This document shows, one piece after another, positions 54,769 through 64,000 of a DNA stretch of 64,000 bases. The DNA is from Bradyrhizobium glycinis. GTDB taxonomy: Bacteria > Pseudomonadota > Alphaproteobacteria > Rhizobiales > Xanthobacteraceae. The position numbers and the translations under genes were made by a program. How positions within the stretch are numbered: position 1 is the first letter of the stretch; every line of letters begins with the position of its first letter. A model generated the notes under the pieces. The model was not told where the DNA came from and did no database searches. It saw nothing but the letters and a program-made list of their open reading frames with translations. Location: positions 186,001 through 250,000 of the forward strand of contig NZ_JACCHQ010000005.1 of NCBI RefSeq assembly GCF_016031655.1. The letters are read 5' to 3'.

Positions 54769-55066
54769 TCACTCGTTCGTCTTCCGGGCTTCGCGGCCGT
54801 GCCATATGCGCGTGATCAGGATGTCTTGCGCTTCCGCCAGGACGGCATACCGCACGATGTAGCCGGACGCGCCAACCAAAGCGAACCACGATCTGGCGAA
54901 GCTCGGGATTTTCGGTCTGCATGCCCAGATTGGGAAACTCCTCCAGCCGCTCGATGGCGCGCCAGATCGGCGCGAGCGCGCGTTGCGCGGCGGTCGGGCT
55001 GTGTTGATCGAGAAAAAGGCGCAATCGCTCGACGTCCTCGACAGCGTCGGGCGAAAGCAGGATCAT
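54769..55066 (-). pseudogene. ParE/RelE-family toxin, frameshifted
   Basis: The N-terminal 66 residues (ILLSPDAVEDVERLRLFLDQ and EFPNLGMQTENPELRQIVV) follow the ParE family. Near 54868-54878 (WRVRL in place of SGYIVRYAV) one base is missing. Beyond it, the in-frame C-terminus YIVRYAVLAEAQDILITRIWHGREA and a TGA at 54769-54771 are found in the other frame. As written, the current frame gives an out-of-frame tail. The module is therefore probably inactive, with the antitoxin intact. Confidence 0.8.
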
Positions 55067-55350
55067 CCGATCTTGCGCGCCAGCGGTCGCGGCAGCTCCT
55101 TCGCCGACCCCCAGCTCGCGACCCAGTCCTTCACCTCATTGAGCGGCACGGCGGCGCCGGTCTCGCGGAAATCATCCAGCCGCCGGCGATCCTCGGCAAT
55201 GTCGGGGCCGGCAATATCGACCACGGAATCGAGCAGCGCCACCGCCTCAGCGAGCACGGCGGCGACATCCTGCCCGCGCTCGTCGGCCATCTCGCGCAAA
55301 CGCGCGTCGGTGTCGGCGTCGATGTCCAGCGTGCGGCGAATGATGTTCAT
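55063..55350 (-). CDS. ParD-like antitoxin
   Basis: A 95-residue protein. The N-terminal MNIIRRTLDIDADTDARLREMADERG is a ribbon-helix-helix segment for DNA binding. The C-terminal part (LDDFRETGAAVPLNEVKDWVASW) is the toxin-wrapping region of CopG/ParD antitoxins. It overlaps the toxin frame by four bases, ATGA-type coupling. The partner toxin is frameshifted, so only the antitoxin and its autoregulation may remain. Confidence 0.85.
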   Translation of the reverse strand: MNIIRRTLDIDADTDARLREMADERGQDVAAVLAEAVALLDSVVDIAGPDIAEDRRRLDDFRETGAAVPLNEVKDWVASWGSAKELPRPLARKIG

Positions 55351-55393
55351 GCCATCAGGATAGGCGCGGAGGGGGAATTTGTCGAGGCGCCCG

Positions 55394-55612
55394 TCTTGGA
55401 GAGATCGGTAAGCCGATCCCGACCTCGATCAGCGCTGCGAACTCGTCCCGGCTGATACCGCCGCCGCGTGACCCCAGCCTCATGGAGCGCGCGCCAGAAG
55501 CGGTTGCCGGATGAGCGTAGTCGTGCCCGGGCTCGGCCGAGCGCGTCGAAGCGGCGGTGCCGACGAAGACGAGGCGGAGGTGGGGGCCGAGTTGGTCGGG
55601 GAGGCCGTGGAG
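55394..55612 (-). pseudogene. Decayed copy of the glycosylase 5' half
   Basis: About 220 bases matching 54520-54739 of the intact glycosylase gene at roughly 83 percent with several small indels. Translation in pieces gives LRLVFVGTAASTRSAEPGHDYAHP and EFAALIEVGIGL. The copy lies in the same orientation, on the far side of the toxin/antitoxin module. It is not expected to be expressed. Confidence 0.85.
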
Positions 55613-55743
55613 GGTGGAGGTGGGAAAATCATCTATCCGCAGAGTTGCAGCCCGCATGAGCGTCAGTGACATGCGGCTCAGCTGTCGATCCCCGATATCG
55701 CTACGCTCATTCAGGCTACGCTTACTGGCGATCACGATGAGTT

Positions 55744-55790
55744 AGGGGTTGCTTAGGTGGTTAGCGAAGCGTACCCCACCAATCGTCCAG
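55744..55790. repeat. Palindromic repeat remnant (TTAGCGAAGCG family)
   Basis: GGTGGTTAGCGAAGCGTACCCCACC, related to the palindromes at 30263-30336 and 31723-31810, forms the last part of the adjacent minus-strand gene's 3' end. A short relative is at 56632-56655. Confidence 0.55.
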
Positions 55791-56543
55791 CGCCCTACGT
55801 GCTGTCACGACCAGCGCCGGGAGCGATCGCCGTTTAACGTTCATGCAGCCAGGGTCGCTCTGCTGTTCTTTTTCCTTGAGGACGCCAGCCGCAACAAACG
55901 CGGCACGGTCATCCGGACAAAACTCGGATGATTTTCGATCCAACTCCTCGAGGCTAAGTGGAGTTGAGAGAATGCAGGCACCCGTGCCGCGATGGCCTGT
56001 GCGGTACGCGATTGATTTGAGAATCAGCTTGTAAGCGCGGGCCGCCGTGATCTCGTGATCCCACGGCGATTGTAGCCACCAATTGCCAGCGACGATCCGC
56101 GCGGTGGAGACGACGCCGACGTGGTAGGACGTCGTTTCGTCGCCAAAGCTCGCGGAAAACGCATAGCGCCAATTCCAGGCCTCGACCTTCAGATCGAACG
56201 GAACAAGAAGATACTTGAACGAAGGCGCATTTCCTTCGTCCGCTGTTCGCTGGATGAACCGGTCCGCCACCTTGGTGGCCTCGAATTGGGTGGGCGTTGC
56301 GAGCAATTCGGATCCGAGCGGAAGGTCTAGAGCTTGCACAGAGACGGGGGCGGTGAGCACGCGCCGAAGCGCACAAACCAGGGGTTGGACGAACTCCGTG
56401 CGTTTCAAGTCTGACTGGATGTAGAGCACGACTTCCGCAGGTGCGATCGGCCGGGCAACCTCGCGAGGCTGCTCCTGCGCCAGCGCGCCCGACGTCCCAG
56501 CGAGCAGGAAGGAAAATATCAGATCGTGCAATCTGTACTTCAA
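55761..56543 (-). CDS. Exported protein resembling archaemetzincin, without the zinc motif
   Basis: A 260-residue protein with a signal peptide (cleavage after ALA, about residue 22). The segment LDRKSSEFCPDDRAAFVAAGVL near residue 205 is the conserved archaelysin C-terminal block, and a Cys-containing GACILSTPLSL precedes it. The HExxHxxGxxH motif expected about 15 residues before that is absent (it reads SIAYRTGHRGTGAC). I read this as a divergent, probably non-catalytic relative of peptidase family M54. The last 27 residues run into a palindromic repeat. Confidence 0.5.
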   Translation of the reverse strand: MKYRLHDLIFSFLLAGTSGALAQEQPREVARPIAPAEVVLYIQSDLKRTEFVQPLVCALRRVLTAPVSVQALDLPLGSELLATPTQFEATKVADRFIQRTADEGNAPSFKYLLVPFDLKVEAWNWRYAFSASFGDETTSYHVGVVSTARIVAGNWWLQSPWDHEITAARAYKLILKSIAYRTGHRGTGACILSTPLSLEELDRKSSEFCPDDRAAFVAAGVLKEKEQQSDPGCMNVKRRSLPALVVTARRALDDWWGTLR

Positions 56544-56723
56544 AGGTGCGATACCGCTCGCCTTAGATGTCTTGTTTTCTACCCTATATCGACATCAAAT
56601 AAACAGGAAACCAAAAGGTGCGGAGGCTTCATAGGTTGGTTAGTGAAGTGCAACCACCATGCAAAAGAAGCAAGCGAATGACCATTTCGCGCTCGCTCAT
56701 CAAACTACTGCCGATTGCCGCAA

Positions 56724-56756
56724 ACAAAAAAAGACCGGGCGCTTGAGCGCCCGGCC
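56724..56756 (-). terminator. Terminator after thiC
   Basis: CCGGGCGCTT and AAGCGCCCGG-type arms (56735-56754) form a stem, followed on the minus strand by seven T. It lies about 30 bases after the thiC stop and ends the thiamine operon. Confidence 0.85.
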
Positions 56757-56784
56757 TGTCGTTTGGCGGGTGCGTGCTACAGTC

Positions 56785-58695
<1,911 letters not shown>

Positions 58696-58723
58696 TTAAT
58701 TCTGGTGTGCGGTGTTCGATCTC

Positions 58724-58823
58724 GTCATCCTGAGGTGCTCGCGGAGCGAGCCTCGAAGGATGAACGAGCCGGGCCGTCGCCCTTCGAGGGCCCCTGAAGA
58801 AGCGGCCACCTCAGGGTGACGGG
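58724..58823. repeat. Interspersed palindromic repeat (CATCCTGAGGTGC family)
   Basis: Starts CGTCATCCTGAGGTGCTCGC and ends GGCCACCTCAGGGTGACGGG, with inner arms CCTTCGAGG / CCTCGAAGG. It forms the first half of the thiE-thiC spacer. Confidence 0.75.
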
Positions 58824-58839
58824 ATGAAGAGTGTGGCTC

Positions 58840-58927
58840 CGTCATTGCGAGCGCAGCGAAGCAATCCAGAAATGCGTCCGTGGAAGCAGTCTGGATTGCT
58901 TCGTCGCAAGTGCTCCTCGCAATGACG
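58840..58927. repeat. Interspersed palindromic repeat (CGTCATTGCGAGCG family)
   Basis: The same element as at 33058-33137, here with a diverged right arm (TCGCAAGTGCTCCTCGCAATGACG). It forms the second half of the thiE-thiC spacer. Confidence 0.8.
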
Positions 58928-58946
58928 GGTGGAGAGAGTGGGGGCA

Positions 58947-59555
58947 TCACGCCGCCTCCGCAGGTAGGCCGAGCCATTGGCGCACGCGGGCATCGGGGTC
59001 GGGGTTCTGGGTGACGTCGGACACGACCGCGATGGAATCCGCGCCTGCGCCAAGGATCTCCGCGGCGTGCTCGAACTTGATGCCGCCGATGGCGACCAGC
59101 GGGATGGTGCCGATGCGCTGCTTCCATTCGGTGATCTTTGGAATGCCTTGCGGCTCGAAGCGCATCGATTTCAGGGTCGTGAAGAAGATCGGGCCGAGCG
59201 CGACGTAATCGGGTTTGGCCGCCAGCGCCGTCTCCAGCTCGGCGTCGTCATGGGTGGAGATGCCGAGCTTGAGGCCGGCTTCGCGGATCGCGCCGAGGTC
59301 GGCGTCGGCGAGATCTTCCTGGCCGAGATGCAGGTATTTCGCACCCGCAACGATCGCCGCGCGCCAATAATCGTTCACCACCAGCTTGGCCTGCGTGCCT
59401 TCAGTGATCGTCAGCGCGTCGGTGACGATCTGCAGCGCCTGCGAGTCGTCGAGCTCCTTCGCGCGCAGCTGGATGGTGCCGACGCCGAGCTTGGTCAGGC
59501 GTTCGACCCAAGCCAAGCTGTCGACGACGGGATAGAAGCGGTCAGGATACGGCAT
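58947..59555 (-). CDS. thiE: Thiamine phosphate synthase
   Basis: A 202-residue TIM-barrel enzyme that joins HMP-PP and the thiazole phosphate. I start at ATG 59555 ([11 protein letters not shown]), overlapping the thiG end by 14 bases, rather than at 59597. Motifs are QLRAKELDD (substrate loop), [22 protein letters not shown] and [12 protein letters not shown]. It is followed by a repeat-filled spacer and thiC. Confidence 0.93.
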   Translation of the reverse strand: MPYPDRFYPVVDSLAWVERLTKLGVGTIQLRAKELDDSQALQIVTDALTITEGTQAKLVVNDYWRAAIVAGAKYLHLGQEDLADADLGAIREAGLKLGISTHDDAELETALAAKPDYVALGPIFFTTLKSMRFEPQGIPKITEWKQRIGTIPLVAIGGIKFEHAAEILGAGADSIAVVSDVTQNPDPDARVRQWLGLPAEAA

Positions 59556-60324
59556 GCCAGAACGGGGTCCCAACGACAGGGGTGGAGGGCGAGGCAAAGT
59601 CGCGGGCGTTCATCAGCCCGGCCTCGTAAGCGGTGCGGCCGGCCTCACAGCCGAGGCGGAAGGCGTTCGCCATCGCGACGGGATCGGCGGCTTTGGCGAT
59701 GGCGGTGTTGAGTAGCACGGCGTCATAGCCGAGCTCGAACGCCTGCGCGGCGTGGGAGGGGGCGCCGAGGCCGGCGTCGACGACCAGCGTGATGTCGGGC
59801 AGCCGCTCGCGCAGCAGTTTTAGCGCATCGCGGTTGGTAATGCCCTTGGCGCTGCCGATCGGAGCTGCCCACGGCATCACCACCCTGCAGCCGGCATCGA
59901 CGAGGCGATTGGCGACGGAGAGATCCTCGGTGCAATAGGGGAAGACTTCAAAACCGTCCTTGATCAGGATGCCGGCGGCTTCGACCAGGCCGACGACATC
60001 GGGCTGCAGCGTGTCGTTGTCGGCGATGACCTCGAGCTTGATCCAGGACGTGCCGAACAATTCGCGCGCGAGCTTTGCCGTCGTCACCGCCTCGCGCACG
60101 CTGCGGCAGCCGGCGGTGTTCGGCAGCACTGTCACGTCGAGCTCGCGGATCAGCTTCCAGAACGCATCGCCAGTCTTGCCGCCGGCGGATTCGCGCCGCA
60201 GCGACACCGTGACGATGTTGGCGCCGGAGGCGCGGATTGCGTCCTGCATGATCGCGGGCGAAGGATAGAGCGCGCTGCCGATCAAAAGGCGGGAGGCGAA
60301 GGATTTGTTGTAGAAGGTCACCAT
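59542..60324 (-). CDS. thiG: Thiazole synthase
   Basis: A 260-residue (beta-alpha)8 enzyme. The Schiff-base lysine is in [10 protein letters not shown] (about residue 102), after [27 protein letters not shown] and [30 protein letters not shown] (read in pieces) are typical of ThiG. It joins ThiS-thiocarboxylate, the dehydroglycine made by ThiO, and DXP. A palindromic repeat separates it from thiS. Confidence 0.95.
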   Translation of the reverse strand: MVTFYNKSFASRLLIGSALYPSPAIMQDAIRASGANIVTVSLRRESAGGKTGDAFWKLIRELDVTVLPNTAGCRSVREAVTTAKLARELFGTSWIKLEVIADNDTLQPDVVGLVEAAGILIKDGFEVFPYCTEDLSVANRLVDAGCRVVMPWAAPIGSAKGITNRDALKLLRERLPDITLVVDAGLGAPSHAAQAFELGYDAVLLNTAIAKAADPVAMANAFRLGCEAGRTAYEAGLMNARDFASPSTPVVGTPFWHAVS

Positions 60325-60351
60325 GTGGGAGGTGTCTCCTCGAGTTCAGCT

Positions 60352-60472
60352 GTCATCCCCGCGAAGGCGGGGATCCATACCGCGTGATTTTTCTTGGGGC
60401 ACGCGGGGAGAGACCGACCGCCATAACCGCTCCCTGTGGTTATGGGTCCCCGCCTTCGCGGGGACGACGTGG
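60352..60472. repeat. Interspersed palindromic repeat (CCCCGCGAAGGCGGGG family)
   Basis: TCATCCCCGCGAAGGCGGGG begins the element and CCCCGCCTTCGCGGGGACGA ends it, with inner arms CCATAACC / GGTTATGG as in the 27464-27573 element. It lies in the thiS-thiG spacer. Confidence 0.8.
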
Positions 60473-60490
60473 GGATAGAGTGTGCCATCC

Positions 60491-60688
60491 TCACCCTCCC
60501 TGCCGCGGCGTGATGATCTCGATCTCGTCGCCGGCCTTTAGGCTGGTCTCGGCCCAGCGGCTTTTCGGCACGACGTCGTAATTGAGTGCGATGGCGAAAT
60601 GGCTGCCTTCGTAGTCGAGCTCGGCGAGCAGCGCGTCGATGCTGGCGGCGCTGACCTCGCGCGGCTCGCCGTTGACGATCAGGCGCAT
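60491..60688 (-). CDS. thiS: Sulfur carrier protein ThiS
   Basis: A 65-residue ubiquitin-like protein ending in ITPRQGG. The terminal Gly-Gly is adenylated and thiocarboxylated to supply sulfur to ThiG. The ATG overlaps the thiO end by 10 bases, so the two are translationally coupled. The adenylating enzyme ThiF is not in this window. Confidence 0.92.
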   Translation of the reverse strand: MRLIVNGEPREVSAASIDALLAELDYEGSHFAIALNYDVVPKSRWAETSLKAGDEIEIITPRQGG

Positions 60689-61689
60689 TGCATCACCTCG
60701 TTGTCGATCTGGCCGCGCTCGACATAGGCGAGCGTCAGCTCGGCGAGCGCAGGCGCGATCAGGAAGCCGTGACGGTAGAGGCCGTTGACGCTGATCTTGC
60801 GATCGCGAATGCCGATGCGCGGCAAATTGTCGGGATAAGCTGGCCGAAGCCCCGAGCCGAACTCGAGGATGCGGGCTTCGCCGAATGCCGGATGAACGGT
60901 GTAGGCGGCGCCCAAAAGCTCCAGCGCGGAGCGCACGCTGACGCCGGTGTCTTCCGCCTCGATCGAGGTCGCGCCCAGCATGAACAGCCCGTTCTCGCGC
61001 GGGATCACGTAGAGCGGCCAGCGCGGATGGATCAGCCGCACGGGACGCGCCAGCTGCACCTCGTCCGTCTCGATCAGGATCATCTCGCCCTTGACGCCGC
61101 GAAGCTCCTTCTGCTCGTCGCGGGCACTGATGCCGCGGCAGTCGATCACGATGCCGTCCAGCTCGCTCGCGATGACGTCGCTGCCAAACCTGATGGTGCC
61201 GCCGGCAGCCTTGATGCGCTCGTGCAGCTTCGGCAGCACGCGGCGCGGCTCGACATGGCCCTCGGCCGGGAAGAACAGCGCGTCGCGGAAGCGGCCCTCC
61301 AGCGACGGCTCGAGCGCGGCAAGGCCGGCGGCATCGAGCCGGCGGTGATCCTCGGTCATGCGCGCGAAGCGCTCGAAGTCATTGCGCTCGCGCGGATGGG
61401 CCACGACCAGCGAGCCGTTGAACGGCGTGTCCGGCAGCTCGCGCCGCCAGAGATCGAGCGAGCGCAGGCCGAGGCGGCTGATGATGGGTTCGGCGATTTC
61501 GGCCTCGCAATAGGGCGCGAGCATGCCGCCGGCCCAATGGCTGGCGGCATCCGTCATCGCCTCGTCACCGCGCTCGTGCAAGGTGACGGCGTGGCCGGCC
61601 TGTGCGAACAGCAGCGCCTGCCAGGCGCCCGCGATGCCTGCGCCGATGATGGATACCGGAGAATCCGGTCGCTTGATGGTCTGCAACAT
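60679..61689 (-). CDS. thiO: Glycine oxidase ThiO
   Basis: A 336-residue DAO-family flavoenzyme that oxidises glycine to dehydroglycine for thiazole synthesis. The FAD motif IIGAGIAGAWQAL is at about residues 14-26. The SHWAGGMLAPYCEAE segment and the C-terminal GLYRHGFLIAPA are typical ThiO motifs. Its ATG lies only a few bases behind the TPP riboswitch, whose 3' end contains the ribosome site. The gene leads the operon thiO-thiS-thiG-thiE-thiC. Confidence 0.93.
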   Translation of the reverse strand: MLQTIKRPDSPVSIIGAGIAGAWQALLFAQAGHAVTLHERGDEAMTDAASHWAGGMLAPYCEAEIAEPIISRLGLRSLDLWRRELPDTPFNGSLVVAHPRERNDFERFARMTEDHRRLDAAGLAALEPSLEGRFRDALFFPAEGHVEPRRVLPKLHERIKAAGGTIRFGSDVIASELDGIVIDCRGISARDEQKELRGVKGEMILIETDEVQLARPVRLIHPRWPLYVIPRENGLFMLGATSIEAEDTGVSVRSALELLGAAYTVHPAFGEARILEFGSGLRPAYPDNLPRIGIRDRKISVNGLYRHGFLIAPALAELTLAYVERGQIDNEVMQCA

Positions 61690-61694
61690 CCCTG

Positions 61695-61808
61695 TCCCTT
61701 CGCCGGCATGACCCGGATCAGGTTCAAAGGGTCACCGCGGTCCTGGGCAGCCGGTTTCGGCCGAATTGCCCATTTAGCGGTATCTCAGCTCCTCCTCGGA
61801 GCACCCCT
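61695..61808 (-). promoter_or_regulatory. TPP riboswitch (THI element) controlling the thiamine operon
   Basis: On the minus strand the element starts GGGGTGCTCC, has the CTGAGATACC thi-box strand, and continues to GACCCTTTGAACCTGATCCGGGTCATGCCGGCG and AGGGA in pieces, which is the canonical TPP aptamer. The closing P1 strand AAGGGA is part of the thiO ribosome site (AAGGGACAGGG directly before ATG 61689). Ligand binding would therefore hide the site and block thiO translation. Confidence 0.93.
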
Positions 61809-61847
61809 CGGAACGGTGGTAATGTATGCTAGTGGGACGGGGTGGTC

Positions 61848-62012
61848 AACGCGTGTTGGCCCGGAACCCCACCGTGCCCCGGACGCGATGCAGCGCGCCG
61901 CCTCTCGGCGGCGTGATGCGTCGCAGAGCCGGGGCCCATCGTTGCGGAGATGCTGGGTCCCGGCTCTACGACGCAACGCTCGCGCGTTGCGTCTTGTCCG
62001 GGACACGAGAGC
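61848..62012. repeat. Interspersed repeat with palindromic arms
   Basis: CCCGGACGCGATGCAGCGCG with a related right part, GTCCGGGACACGAG, and inner arms CGCCGCC / GGCGGCG. It lies between the riboswitch and the end of the lytic transglycosylase gene on the same strand. Confidence 0.55.
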
Positions 62013-62557
62013 TACTTCAGCGCCTGCGCCCGCGCATTGCGGACGCGCTGGGCGAGCTTCTTGTGCGTTGGCGCTCCGAACATCGGCTGCGGATTGCCGT
62101 TCGGCTCGAGCCATGGCTGGCCCATGGTCTCGCCCGCATGGGCAACCTGGATGGCCTCCTGCCGCTGGCGCTTTGCAGCGTAGTAATAGCCGCCCGCGAA
62201 ATAACGCACGGCTCGCGCGTGATCGCCATTTGCGGCGCGATAGGCGCCCGCGAGGTACTTCACGGCGTAGGTGAGGTTGGTGTTGGGATCGCGCAGGCCC
62301 GCGGCATCGCCGGTGTAGCCGACCCCGCGGGCGGTCGCGAGCTTGATCTGCATCAGCCCGATGGTGCCGCCGCGGCCGACCAGGTGCGGCTGATAGCGGC
62401 TTTCGCGCATGATGACGCGATGCACCAGCGCTTCCGGCACGCCGTTGGCGCGGGCATGGGCGGCAACCATCTCGGCGTATTCGGCTTCGCCGGCGAAAGC
62501 GGCCTGCGGCAACGTCAAACCAGCCGCGAGCAGCGCGACAACGCGTAAGATTTTCAT
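62012..62557 (-). CDS. Lytic transglycosylase domain protein
   Basis: A 181-residue exported protein from ATG 62557. The signal peptide ends near AFAGE (about residue 24). The SLT domain has the catalytic Glu in VIMRESRYQPHLVG and then GTIGLMQIKLATARGVGY, the order seen in Slt70/MltC-type enzymes. A short basic tail follows. It cleaves peptidoglycan glycan strands. It is a smaller relative of the MltB enzyme at 42784-44010. Confidence 0.88.
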   Translation of the reverse strand: MKILRVVALLAAGLTLPQAAFAGEAEYAEMVAAHARANGVPEALVHRVIMRESRYQPHLVGRGGTIGLMQIKLATARGVGYTGDAAGLRDPNTNLTYAVKYLAGAYRAANGDHARAVRYFAGGYYYAAKRQRQEAIQVAHAGETMGQPWLEPNGNPQPMFGAPTHKKLAQRVRNARAQALK

Positions 62558-62788
62558 CGAAATTTTCCTCGGCAGAACGGACCCGCGCCCCAGCGCGTTA
62601 GGCCGTGGGAACACGGCGATGATGTGGCGAAATGTCACCAGCGGCGATTTTTGCCGGCTCGTCGCTTTTACGACTTAAACCTGGGTTAAGCTCGAAGCTG
62701 GTGGAGCGCCTTAGGCGACAGCGGCCTGTCCATTTCGCGCATTCGCCCAACAAATCGCTACTCAAAACCAGCACTCGGGAGGACGTCC

Positions 62789-62989
62789 ATGACCCCTGCA
62801 GACATCGACGACATTCCCAAGCAGAACCCTTGTGCACAATGTGGCACACCGATCCCGTTCCCTGACTGGATCGAGCCGGGCGAGGGGCGCGTCTCCTATC
62901 TCTGGACCTGCCACGCCTGCAATTACCGCTTCGAGGCGGTGGCGATCTTCCCGCAAGAGGCCATCGAGCACCCGCCGCTCGCGGCGTAA
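62789..62989 (+). CDS. Small zinc-ribbon-like protein
   Basis: A 66-residue protein with two CxxC knuckles (CAQCGTP and CHACNYRF), spaced 28 residues apart, enough for one zinc ion. GGGAGGAC precedes the ATG. It may be a nucleic-acid or protein adaptor, with no partner evident. Confidence 0.7.
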   Translation: MTPADIDDIPKQNPCAQCGTPIPFPDWIEPGEGRVSYLWTCHACNYRFEAVAIFPQEAIEHPPLAA

Positions 62990-63142
62990 GGGCGCTGACG
63001 CAGCGACGGGGTGCGCTGCAAAATGTTCCTGAGTGACGCAGGAACATTCGCGCATGGCGCAACGAAATTGCGGCACGCACGGAACTGCGCTTGATCAAGG
63101 CGGTTTTCTCCGCACGAGTTTTCTGTGAAGGAGAGGACAACC

Positions 63143-63670
63143 ATGTTGATGAAATCGATCGTCACCGGCCTCGCCGGTACCGCGCTGCTTGCGACCGTCG
63201 CATTCGCGCAAACGCCGCCCGCCACCACCGACAAGGCGGCCCCTGCGGCCACCGCAACGACCACGACCGCGCACGATCAGTGGCGCATCTCGAAAATGTC
63301 GGGCGTGAAGGTCTATAACGAGGCCAACGAGAACATCGGCTCGATCAACGACCTCTTGATGGACAAGAGCGGTAACGTCAAGATCGCCGTGATCGGCGTC
63401 GGCGGCTTCCTCGGCATGGGCGAGCATCTGGTTGCGGTGCCCTACGAGAAGCTGAAGTTCGTCAACGAGCCCGTCGCCTATAGCGGCACGGCGGCCACCA
63501 ACCCGCCCGGTCGGCCGGCCACGACCACGACGACGGGCGCAGCGACCGGCACCGACAGGCCTGCGGCGACCGCGACGTCGACCGCGTCGAAATGGTACCC
63601 GGATCACGCCGTGTTCAACGCGAGCAAGGACGAGCTGAAGAACATGCCCGAGTTCAAGTACTCGGAGTAA
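63143..63670 (+). CDS. Exported PRC-barrel domain protein
   Basis: A 175-residue protein from ATG 63143, with GAAGGAGAGG upstream. A signal peptide ends near AFAQ (about residue 23). A Thr/Ala-rich linker is followed by a PRC-barrel (WRISKMSGVKVYNEANENIGSINDLLMDKSG and LVAVPYEKLKF, in pieces) and a second Ala/Thr-rich tail. PRC-barrels in exported proteins of rhizobia often respond to stress. The role is unknown. Confidence 0.85.
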   Translation: MLMKSIVTGLAGTALLATVAFAQTPPATTDKAAPAATATTTTAHDQWRISKMSGVKVYNEANENIGSINDLLMDKSGNVKIAVIGVGGFLGMGEHLVAVPYEKLKFVNEPVAYSGTAATNPPGRPATTTTTGAATGTDRPAATATSTASKWYPDHAVFNASKDELKNMPEFKYSE

Positions 63671-63750
63671 TGCGGCTCGCGTAACTGGCTGAACGAAGCG
63701 CGCCTGGTTTTCACCGGGCGCGCTGTCGTGTCTTCGTCCCTCCCGCGTCC

Positions 63751-64000
63751 TCAACCCCCGCCGCCCTTGAGCCGTTCGTTGCGCCGGCGCAGGGCTTCAA
63801 GAGTGGCAAGGAGGATGACGGAGACCGTCGTCAAAATCACGGCCGCTGCCGTGATGGTCGGGCTGATGTTCTCGCGGATGCCGCTGAACATCTCGCGCGG
63901 CAGGGTGCGCTGCTCGGGACCTGCCATGAACAGCACGATCACCACCTCGTCGAAGCTGGTCGCGAAGGCGAACAGCGCGCCTGACGCCAGACCCGGCAGG
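63751..64000 (-). CDS. ABC transporter permease, 3' end only (PotC-like)
   Basis: The gene enters from the right window edge and ends here. The visible 83 residues contain SGALFAFATSFDEVVIVLFMAG and LPREMFSGIRENISPTITA, which is the last part of spermidine/putrescine- or ferric-type permeases (MetI fold), and a final membrane segment. The rest of the transporter is outside the window. Confidence 0.8.
   Translation of the reverse strand, partial: LPGLASGALFAFATSFDEVVIVLFMAGPEQRTLPREMFSGIRENISPTITAAAVILTTVSVILLATLEALRRRNERLKGGGG

Overview
The window looks like a chromosomal segment of a Bradyrhizobium-type alphaproteobacterium (Nitrobacteraceae). The evidence is high GC with strong GC3 bias, Irr-type iron control palindromes in front of bfd and bfr, a thiO-thiS-thiG-thiE-thiC thiamine cluster behind a TPP riboswitch, an intracellular PhaZ-type PHB depolymerase, and many long palindromic interspersed repeats of the kind common in this group. 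The species cannot be fixed from sequence alone. No rRNA, tRNA, CRISPR array or phage block was found.

Layout. 1-4.7 kb: a flavin monooxygenase (cut by the window edge) and a cupin protein, divergent from an AraC regulator; then a 1-kb segment bounded by terminal inverted repeats and carrying a PPOX-family gene; then a truncated membrane-PAS sensor. 4.9-13.6 kb: an XRE-cupin regulator divergent from a peptide/opine-type ABC transport operon that also encodes a DAO-type flavin oxidase and a 2-hydroxyacid dehydrogenase. 14-18.2 kb: a small membrane protein and a 1.1-kDa-residue-class SAM/adenylate cyclase/AAA/TPR protein of about 1109 residues. 18.2-22.4 kb: a TetR / NmrA-like reductase / broken epoxide-hydrolase cassette inserted between an extra 111-bp copy of the phaZ 3' end and phaZ itself. 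22.5-29.9 kb: ordinary metabolic genes (GST, enolase-superfamily enzyme, AraC-GyrI regulator, SMP-30 lactonase, GNAT, GMC oxidoreductase).

29.9-33.2 kb is an accessory patch of small orphan genes (one DUF5958-like, one carrying a GyrB-like PGMYVG motif, one with a C-terminal NHHD motif) separated by perfect palindromes and followed by a long interspersed repeat. 33.2-44 kb: MoxR AAA ATPase and VWA protein (divergent), GlsB/YeaQ protein, two rhodanese-type sulfurtransferases, an L,D-transpeptidase, a 2-hydroxyacid dehydrogenase, EttA and an MltB-type transglycosylase. 44-53.6 kb: small exported protein paralogues, bfd/bfr with iron control sites, a second PPOX protein, a collagen-like protein with a poly-lysine tail, a stand-alone Fis-type DNA-binding protein, an SDR, a J-domain protein and a RidA protein.

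53.8-56.5 kb is a second accessory patch: a uracil-DNA-glycosylase-family gene, a ParD/ParE-type module whose toxin is frameshifted, and a decayed second copy of the glycosylase 5' half on the far side, so the module sits between two copies of its neighbour. Next to it lies a protein that resembles an archaemetzincin without the zinc motif. 56.8-61.8 kb is the thiamine operon. 62-64 kb holds a lytic transglycosylase, a zinc-ribbon protein, a PRC-barrel protein and the end of an ABC permease gene that leaves the window.

The most notable structural signals are two independent cassettes flanked by partial duplications of a host gene end (phaZ and the glycosylase gene), the TA-flanked inverted-repeat element, the twin TetR operators, the paired Irr boxes, and the orphan-gene patch at 30-32 kb. 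I did not find a single complete system that I would call wholly new.
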